Positions 7,699 through 12,007 of a stretch of DNA of 12,007 bases are shown in pieces (position 1 is the stretch's first letter; each line of letters begins with the position of its first letter). The notes under the pieces were generated by a model, which ran no database searches, was not told the origin of the DNA, and was given only the letters and a program-made list of their open reading frames with translations. The position numbers and the translations under genes were made by a program. This DNA comes from an uncultured Persicitalea sp. (GTDB lineage Bacteria; Bacteroidota; Bacteroidia; Cytophagales; Spirosomataceae), in NCBI GenBank assembly GCA_950075905.1, contig CATMVR010000075.1, forward strand, positions 1-12,007. The letters run 5' to 3'.

Positions 7699-8571
7699 AT
7701 GAATGACAATATGGCCTTAGACCAGGAATTTGAAGAAGAAGAATTAGACGAAGAAGGAAAAGAAATGACTTTTCTGGAGCATCTCGAAGAACTCCGCTGG
7801 AATATCATCAGAGCTGTTGGCTCCATTTTAGTCTTCGCAATACTAGGCTACATCTATATAGAGGAAGTATATCATTACGTCATTATTGCCCCGGCCCGTA
7901 CCGATTTCTGGACCTACCGTATGATGTGCAAGCTGGGAACCGCAGTCGGTGCGGAGGGACTCTGCATCGAGAAAATTGACTTCGAACTTCAAAGTTTAGG
8001 GGTTGGTGAACAATTTAGCATGGCCCTAACCTCGTCGGTTATCATTGGTTTGGTGTTTGCGTTTCCGTATGCTTTCTGGGAGATATGGCGTTTCATCAAG
8101 CCGGGCCTAAAACCATACGAAAGGAAATCGGCCAGAGGAGCCGTTTTTTACGTGACGTTCCTCTTTTTTTCCGGGGTACTTTTTGGATACTATATAGTGA
8201 CGCCGCTTGCCCTTAACTTCCTGGCCAACTTTAAACTTGACCCTTCGATTATCAATGAATTCAGCATCAGCTCTTACATTGGTACCGTGGCCACGCTTAC
8301 CTTAGCCTGCGGATTGGCGTTTCAGTTGCCGGTAGTTGTATTCGTATTGTCCCGAATTGGTATTCTTACCCCTTCCTTCATGAGGGAGTATCGCCGTCAT
8401 TCGCTGATTGTGATCCTGATTGTGGCCGCTATCATTACGCCTTCACCTGATATTTACAGTCAGATTCTGGTGGCACTTCCTCTGTTTCTACTCTATGAGT
8501 TAAGTATCCTCGTGTCAGGCCGGGTAGAGCGCGCCAAACTGCGCGAAGAGCAAAGAGTAGCGAAATTATAG
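7699..8571 (+). CDS. tatC: TatC, twin-arginine translocase subunit
   Basis: TatC is the inner-membrane receptor that binds twin-arginine signal peptides of folded exported proteins. From ATG 7699 it is 290 residues. An acidic cytoplasmic extension (QEFEEEELDEEGKE, 9-22) precedes the conserved FLEHLEELRW (25-34). Six membrane segments fall near 35-55, 107-128, 147-168, 193-214, 235-249 and 252-271. FPYAFWEIWRFIKPGLKPYER (122-141) and ITPSPDIYSQ (246-255) are TatC hallmarks. The first periplasmic loop is enlarged and carries C77 and C89, which may pair. The frame is also open from a TTG at 7654, but ATG 7699 is preferred; Met5 is another option. No tatA or tatB is nearby. A strong terminator follows. 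Confidence 0.95.
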   Translation: MNDNMALDQEFEEEELDEEGKEMTFLEHLEELRWNIIRAVGSILVFAILGYIYIEEVYHYVIIAPARTDFWTYRMMCKLGTAVGAEGLCIEKIDFELQSLGVGEQFSMALTSSVIIGLVFAFPYAFWEIWRFIKPGLKPYERKSARGAVFYVTFLFFSGVLFGYYIVTPLALNFLANFKLDPSIINEFSISSYIGTVATLTLACGLAFQLPVVVFVLSRIGILTPSFMREYRRHSLIVILIVAAIITPSPDIYSQILVALPLFLLYELSILVSGRVERAKLREEQRVAKL

Positions 8572-8623
8572 TAAAGTGGTAGGGGCTATTGCCAGCCAAT
8601 CATTCGCTCAATTAAAATTCCCC

Positions 8624-8657
8624 AGGACCTCGGCCAATCAGTCGAGGTCCTTTTTTT
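8624..8657 (+). terminator. Rho-independent terminator of tatC
   Basis: A 9-bp stem (AGGACCTCG at 8624-8632 with CGAGGTCCT at 8643-8651) has a 10-nt loop and runs straight into seven T residues (8651-8657). It is the clearest intrinsic terminator in the window. Confidence 0.93.
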
Positions 8658-8677
8658 GGTGCAGGTTGGTTGTTTTG

Positions 8678-8727
8678 TAGTCCTCAGGTCAAGAATAGCT
8701 TTGTAGTGGGTTGTTACCTGAGGGCTA
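8678..8727. repeat. 12-bp inverted repeat in intergenic DNA
   Basis: TAGTCCTCAGGT (8678-8689) and ACCTGAGGGCTA (8716-8727) are inverted copies with 11 of 12 positions matching (the mismatch is G-T), separated by 26 nt. It could be a transcribed hairpin or the scar of a mobile element. No gene is attached to it. Confidence 0.5.
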
Positions 8728-8809
8728 TGGTGGAAACACAGACTACTGAGCAAGGAGACTCATGCCGGGGTGTAGCTGAGAACAACGGGTCGATATGGAC
8801 TTTTTTGTG

Positions 8810-8817
8810 TAAATTTG
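8810..8817 (+). promoter_or_regulatory. Orphan -7 box upstream of decayed small genes
   Basis: TAAATTTG fits TAnnTTTG exactly and lies 24 bp before an ATG at 8841, the natural start of the broken small gene. No -33 TTG is seen. It may be the surviving promoter of the former module. Confidence 0.35.
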
Positions 8818-8840
8818 CTTAGAATCCAAGCATCAGGAAT

Positions 8841-8977
8841 ATGGAAACCATTCAGGACAATTTGGCTTGCTCAAAAGATATTCCATCATCGAGAAAGAAG
8901 ATGATAGTATGTTGTGGGAAACGGCAATTGATGTGGTAAAGGCATACCAGGCGGATCTTGAAGCCCTTATCGAATGA
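8841..8977 (+). pseudogene. Remnant of a small gene, possible antitoxin partner
   Basis: The ATG at 8841 reads METIQDNL and then stops early, whereas the frame one base over, open from 8813 to the TGA at 8975-8977, gives a gene-like tail (FGLLKRYSIIEKEDDSMLW, then ETAIDVVKAYQADLEALIE). Adding one base near 8862 would join the two into a protein of about 45 residues. The tail is charged and helical in style. Its stop overlaps an ATG as ATGA (8974-8977), a typical coupling of two co-translated genes. I do not recognise the family; the antitoxin idea comes only from the toxin-like remnant that follows. Confidence 0.4.
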
Positions 8978-9170
8978 AAGAATTGATCGACTCCTTCTCC
9001 GTAACAGTCACCATACCCACATAGCTACTCATCCACACCATAAACATGTACAGGATGAGAAAAACATACTTGAATCGGATGAAATGACTCTGGAAAAGGT
9101 CCCAACTGAATATGAGTTACTACAAAGGTATTGCAGCTTCGACTGTCCGATTCTCCGAAGCTCTTCTTAG
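8974..9170 (+). pseudogene. Remnant of a TumE/DUF6516-like toxin gene
   Basis: The ATG at 8974 reads MKELIDSFSVTVTIPT and stops. In a different frame, from about 9000 to the TAG at 9168-9170, the translation contains NSHHTHIATHPHHKHV and then ESDEMTLEKV. From memory this resembles the C-terminal DNAPHHP...PHHKH...S...LEDVL block of TumE/DUF6516-type toxin-antitoxin proteins. The remnant therefore looks like a gene start joined to its own C-terminal region after an internal deletion and frameshift, losing perhaps 80 residues. The family match is recalled, not searched, and must be treated as tentative. Confidence 0.4.
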
Positions 9171-9247
9171 CCTGACGGCTATGGTATTCTCACAAACAAC
9201 GGCACAATCACGCCCCGTGGGGGCAGACCCCTCACTCACTCAATCCC

Positions 9248-10312
9248 TCATCCAAAACTAAAAAGCACCTCAGCCAACCGGTCAAGATCCTGCTTCTGAT
9301 GCAGGGCCGTCACCACCAGCCGGGTCACGGCCGGGTCGTTGGGCTGCGGGTACGAAAAGCAGGACGTCAGGATTTGATTTTGTAGAAGGTAAGGGTACAA
9401 CTCCGAACGGCGGCTGCAAAAGGCCGGATAGCCGGGTACCTGGGCGAAGTCCAGGCCGGGGTTAAGTTTTGGCAGGAAGTAGGCCAGATTTTCCGCCAAT
9501 TGGTGGTGGGCTTTCGGGTAGATGCCGTGGGTGAGGTTTTCCCGCAGGGCATAAAAATAAGCCGGAGCCGAGGGCGAACTCCCCGCAAACCAGGGCGACA
9601 GGCGAATGTGCCCCAGCGTTTTGGCATCGCCCACAATCACCCCGCCGGGTACGCCCAGCGCCTTATTGAGTGAGGCCGTCACCAGCAGGTGGAGGTGAGA
9701 GGGTAGTTGGGAAAAGACGCCCCGCCCGTCGGTCCCGAGTACCCCCAGTCCGTGGGAGTCGTCCACGACGAGCCAGATGGGGCGGTCTAGGGGCAATTTT
9801 TCAAACAATGTCAGATCGAAGCTTTCCACCCAGGGTGAGCCGATGGAGTCGGTGCAGAGCACGTGCGCCTGGCCGGGGGCGCTAGCTTCAATCGCGGTGA
9901 TCGTATTTTGGACCCAGTTTGTCCAGCTTCCGGCCGTAGGTTGGTATTCAGGCCCCCAAAGAGCCGGATGTACCCCCGGTGCGTAGTGAAAGCGGGCATT
10001 TTGTTTTTCGAGGTACTTCATTACCAACTGCCCGGCCCACATACCCGACGATACCGTAAGGGCGGCCGGAGCTTGCACAAAGGCGGCCAGAGCTTCCTCT
10101 GCCTCGTGGTACACCGCCAGCCGCAGCGTGTTGTTGCGTGAGCTACCGAAGTGCGTACCGTAGCGCTGGAAACCTTCGGCCAGGTACCGCTGAAAAGCTT
10201 CGTTATGCCCCATGCCCAGGTAGTCCGTGCCGCTGAACCATAGGTACTCCGTTCCATCCTGTAAAGTGACGGTGCGGCCGGGAAGAGTATGCGTCAGGAA
10301 AGACTGGGTCAT
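9248..10312 (-). CDS. BioF-like PLP-dependent enzyme (alpha-oxoamine synthase family)
   Basis: A 354-residue fold-type I PLP enzyme related to 8-amino-7-oxononanoate synthase (BioF) and KBL, which join an amino acid to an acyl-CoA. Visible markers are YLGMGHNE at 31-38, HFGSSRNN at 54-61, H115 as a likely ring-stacking residue, DDSHGLGVLG at 184-193 (D184 and H187), and PLP-lysine K217 in TASLNKALGVPGG. It departs from true BioF: the GSGGSR loop is changed, the TEGVFSMDGD block reads TDSIGSPWVE, and it is about 30 residues shorter. Biotin synthesis is therefore not assumed, and no other bio gene is nearby. It begins at ATG 10312, 4 nt after the dipeptide epimerase stop, so the two are almost certainly co-translated and functionally linked. 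Confidence 0.85.
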   Translation of the reverse strand: MTQSFLTHTLPGRTVTLQDGTEYLWFSGTDYLGMGHNEAFQRYLAEGFQRYGTHFGSSRNNTLRLAVYHEAEEALAAFVQAPAALTVSSGMWAGQLVMKYLEKQNARFHYAPGVHPALWGPEYQPTAGSWTNWVQNTITAIEASAPGQAHVLCTDSIGSPWVESFDLTLFEKLPLDRPIWLVVDDSHGLGVLGTDGRGVFSQLPSHLHLLVTASLNKALGVPGGVIVGDAKTLGHIRLSPWFAGSSPSAPAYFYALRENLTHGIYPKAHHQLAENLAYFLPKLNPGLDFAQVPGYPAFCSRRSELYPYLLQNQILTSCFSYPQPNDPAVTRLVVTALHQKQDLDRLAEVLFSFG

Positions 10313-10316
10313 AGGG

Positions 10317-11330
10317 TTACGCTTTCAGTCGGGCACCGGTACCGTTTTCTTCTGCATAGAGTACCTTGCCAAAGTCAAACGTAACGCCGGTAGCCGGATC
10401 GTTGGCGATGAGCAGGGTACCGTCCATATCCACGTAGTCGAGCAGGGGCAGCAGGTGCGCAATGGCCGATATACCCACGCTGCTTTCGTTCATGCAGCCT
10501 ACCATGGTTTTCATGCCCAGGGCTTTGGCGCGGGCAATCATCCGCCGGGCGGGGGTCAGGCCGCCGCACTTGGTAAGCTTGATGTTTACTCCGTGAAAGA
10601 GCCCCGCGCAGGCGTCCACGTCGGCTTCCACAATGCAACTTTCGTCGGCTATCACCGGCAGAGCGCTTTCGGCGTAGACCCGCCGCATGCCTTCGCGGTC
10701 GTGGGCGGGCAGGGGCTGCTCAATAAACTCTACGCCCAGCGCTTTCAACTCGTGAGAGTAGGCAATGGCCTGATCGGCCGTCCAGGCGCAGTTGGCATCG
10801 ACCCGAAACAGCGCGCCGGTATGCCGGCGCAGTTCGCGCACGATGTCCAGATCGTGGTCGGTACCCAGCTTGATTTTGTACAGCTGCCAGGGCATTTCCT
10901 GCATCTTGGCCACCATTTTCTCAACTGGCGCAATGCCAATCGTGTAATCGGTAATGGGGTTTTTATCGGGCGAAAGCCCCCAGGTTTCGTATAGCTTTTT
11001 ACCCTGTATTTTGGCAAACAAATCATGGGCGGCTTCGTCGAGCGCGCAGAGGGCAAAGGGGTTTTCTTGCAGAGAAGGATACACCCGTTCCCAGAGGTCT
11101 TCGGGCGTGCCCCAGGCGTAACCTTCCACCAGCGTGCGCACGCTCTCGAGAGCCGTAGTCATACTTTCTATGGTGATGCCGTAGTACTTGTTGGAGGTAG
11201 CTTCCCCGTAGCCGCTCAAATTCCCTTCTCGTAGCTCCACAATGAGCGTAGGCTGCACATCGCGCGAGTCATGCGCAATGGTAAAGGTATGTTTGAGACG
11301 AAGGTCGAAAGAGTGGAAATGAAGTGTCAT
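10317..11330 (-). CDS. Dipeptide epimerase (L-Ala-D/L-Glu epimerase-like)
   Basis: An enolase-superfamily enzyme of 337 residues, complete. The KxK acid/base motif is YKIKLG (K152, K154), the magnesium ligands are D178 (RVDANCAW), E204 (IEQPL) and D229 (ADES), and the opposite base is K251 (NIKLTKCGG). The late DMDGTLL (301-307) and GCMNESSVGIS (278-288) blocks are typical of dipeptide epimerases rather than mandelate racemases or muconate cycloisomerases. Known members invert L-Ala-D-Glu to L-Ala-L-Glu during peptidoglycan recycling; some prefer other dipeptides, so the substrate is open. The enzyme should be cytoplasmic. It heads a pair with the BioF-like gene, and a near-consensus promoter lies in the upstream inverted repeat. 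Confidence 0.93.
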   Translation of the reverse strand: MTLHFHSFDLRLKHTFTIAHDSRDVQPTLIVELREGNLSGYGEATSNKYYGITIESMTTALESVRTLVEGYAWGTPEDLWERVYPSLQENPFALCALDEAAHDLFAKIQGKKLYETWGLSPDKNPITDYTIGIAPVEKMVAKMQEMPWQLYKIKLGTDHDLDIVRELRRHTGALFRVDANCAWTADQAIAYSHELKALGVEFIEQPLPAHDREGMRRVYAESALPVIADESCIVEADVDACAGLFHGVNIKLTKCGGLTPARRMIARAKALGMKTMVGCMNESSVGISAIAHLLPLLDYVDMDGTLLIANDPATGVTFDFGKVLYAEENGTGARLKA

Positions 11331-11339
11331 TGGTATTTG

Positions 11340-11444
11340 GGCTATCGGCGATCAGCAGTCGGCATTCGGCCTTATATTCGTGAGCAAAAGTAACATTTTA
11401 TATTTTTCTCAAAGCCGACTGCCGACTGCCGACGGCCGACAGCC
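11340..11444. repeat. 34-bp imperfect inverted repeat built of GCCGACT heptads
   Basis: Arms 11340-11373 and 11411-11444 are inverted copies matching at 28 of 34 positions, with a 37-bp AT-rich spacer. Each arm is four heptads plus GCC. On the + strand the right arm is GCCGACT twice, then GCCGACG and GCCGACA; the left arm, read on the - strand, is GCCGAAT, GCCGACT, GCTGATC, GCCGATA. It starts 2 bp after the NAD kinase stop and ends 9 bp before the epimerase ATG, filling nearly the whole gap. It looks like a dispersed intergenic element rather than a terminator (no T-run). Confidence 0.85.
11385..11413 (-). promoter_or_regulatory. Bacteroidota-type promoter of the epimerase/BioF-like operon
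   Basis: On the - strand, TTTG (11413-11410) is followed by 17 nt and then TACTTTTG (11392-11385), fitting both the -33 and -7 consensus. Transcription should start near 11379, so the left arm of the inverted repeat would lie in the 5' leader. The -33 box overlaps the first bases of the other arm. Confidence 0.65.
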
Positions 11445-11446
11445 CC

Positions 11447-12007
11447 CTAATTCCGCATATCCAGCCCCCAGGAAAGCTTGTTGCGCAGGGTATCAAAAAA
11501 ATTATCATCCAGCATTTTTACCAGTCGGGCCGCGAAGGGGGCCTTCCGGACGGTGAGCTTCACCGACGCATCCACTACGTGGGAGCGGGCATCCAGCGAC
11601 ACCAGAAAGCTATTGCTGCGGCTTTTTACCTCAAAACTCATAACGGAAGTATCTTCCACCACCAGCGGGCGCACGTTGAGGTTGTGCGGGCTTACAGGCG
11701 TTAGGATGAAGCTCTGCGAATGCGGCACCAACACCGGTCCACCGCAGCTGAGCGAATAACCCGTAGAACCCGTGGGGGTAGAAACAATCAGGCCATCGGC
11801 CCAGTAAGAGTTCAGAAAATCGCCGTTGAGGTAGGAGTGCACCGTGATCATGGACGAGGTGTCGGTTTTGGTGATCGTGAAATCATTGAGGCCGAAATTC
11901 TGTCCGTCAAAAATATCTGTGTCCGATTCCAGCACCAGCATGGAGCGCTCGTCGATGCGGTACTTGCTGTCTTCCAGAGCCGTAATCATGTCGGCAATGC
12001 GTTCGGG
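11447..12007 (-). CDS. nadK: NAD kinase (N-terminal part beyond window edge)
   Basis: NAD kinase phosphorylates NAD to NADP in the cytoplasm and is essential in most bacteria. The frame is open to the last base, so the first roughly 105 residues, including the GGDG ATP-binding motif, lie outside; 186 C-terminal residues are visible. Markers are NDFTITK (the Asn-Asp motif), the substrate loop STPTGSTGYSLSCGGP, SPHNLNVRPLVV, and SLDARSH where many members have LDG. The ATG at 11989 is internal, since ERIAD precedes it in frame as family members have. It ends in TAG at 11447, two bases before the heptad inverted repeat. Confidence 0.94.
   Translation of the reverse strand, partial: PERIADMITALEDSKYRIDERSMLVLESDTDIFDGQNFGLNDFTITKTDTSSMITVHSYLNGDFLNSYWADGLIVSTPTGSTGYSLSCGGPVLVPHSQSFILTPVSPHNLNVRPLVVEDTSVMSFEVKSRSNSFLVSLDARSHVVDASVKLTVRKAPFAARLVKMLDDNFFDTLRNKLSWGLDMRN

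Larger units (their letters stand above)
8658..9247. other. 590-bp gene-poor stretch with decayed small genes
   Basis: Between the tatC terminator and the BioF-like gene there is no intact gene. The first part (8658-8809) holds only the inverted repeat at 8678-8727. From 8810 there is an orphan -7 box followed by two broken short reading frames, listed separately. From 9171 to 9247 nothing is recognisable. Confidence 0.7.

Noticed and set aside
8774..8805. GGGGTG followed by CTGAGA, as in the 5' half of a TPP riboswitch
   Set aside because: The second half (GAACCTGAT...CGTAGGGA) is absent, no thiamine gene follows, and the two short words can co-occur by chance.
9212..9224. GCCCC-GTG-GGGGC hairpin downstream of the BioF-like gene, considered as its terminator
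   Set aside because: The stem is only 5 bp and no T-run follows on the - strand, so an intrinsic terminator is not supported.
9112..9261. 49-residue frame (MSYYKGIAAST...) running into the BioF-like 3' end
   Set aside because: It has no promoter or start context, overlaps the end of a real gene, and no family is recognisable. At most it is part of the decayed stretch.
10227..10994. 255-codon open frame on the + strand opposite the epimerase and BioF-like genes
   Set aside because: It spans the junction of two well-supported - strand genes and shows no family motif, so it is treated as an antisense shadow.

Overview
This window looks like chromosomal DNA from a Bacteroidota bacterium, most likely order Cytophagales (Spirosoma/Dyadobacter-like). 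That placement rests on protein style: a TatC with an acidic N-terminal extension, a NagB-PIG-L fusion of the BT_0258 type, and an SHMT with a DISHP motif. It is also supported by the near absence of Shine-Dalgarno sequences and by several exact matches to the Bacteroidota -7 promoter box TAnnTTTG. Genus and species cannot be fixed from the sequence. Both edge genes are cut by the window.

Layout. Bases 2-2044 (+) hold the C-terminal ~70% of UvrA. Next on the + strand is a fumarylacetoacetate hydrolase-fold enzyme resembling 2-keto-3-deoxy-sugar-acid dehydratases (2116-2952), which ends at a hairpin shared with the convergent gene. On the - strand lie a secreted SGNH/GDSL esterase (3094-3855) and a 661-residue fusion of glucosamine-6-phosphate deaminase with a PIG-L/LmbE deacetylase (3993-5978), separated by a strong GC-rich terminator. 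A 315-bp divergent promoter region (5979-6293) separates the fusion from glyA (6294-7583, +). tatC follows (7699-8571, +) and ends in a textbook terminator. Bases 8658-9247 hold no intact gene, only an inverted repeat and what look like remnants of a small toxin-antitoxin module. The right end is a - strand run: NAD kinase (cut by the window edge), an L-Ala-D/L-Glu-type dipeptide epimerase, and 4 nt later a BioF-like alpha-oxoamine synthase.

How the genes relate. Most are housekeeping: DNA repair, one-carbon metabolism, Tat export, NADP synthesis. Two parts look more specific. The deaminase-deacetylase fusion could turn an N-acetylated amino-sugar phosphate into fructose-6-phosphate with one polypeptide. 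The epimerase/BioF-like pair is tightly coupled and could act in muropeptide or dipeptide recycling, but its product is unknown. The most unusual non-coding structure is a heptad-built inverted repeat (11340-11444) whose AT-rich spacer carries a near-ideal Bacteroidota promoter for the epimerase gene. I see no CRISPR array, phage, intact insertion sequence, tRNA or rRNA, and no convincing novel multi-gene system.
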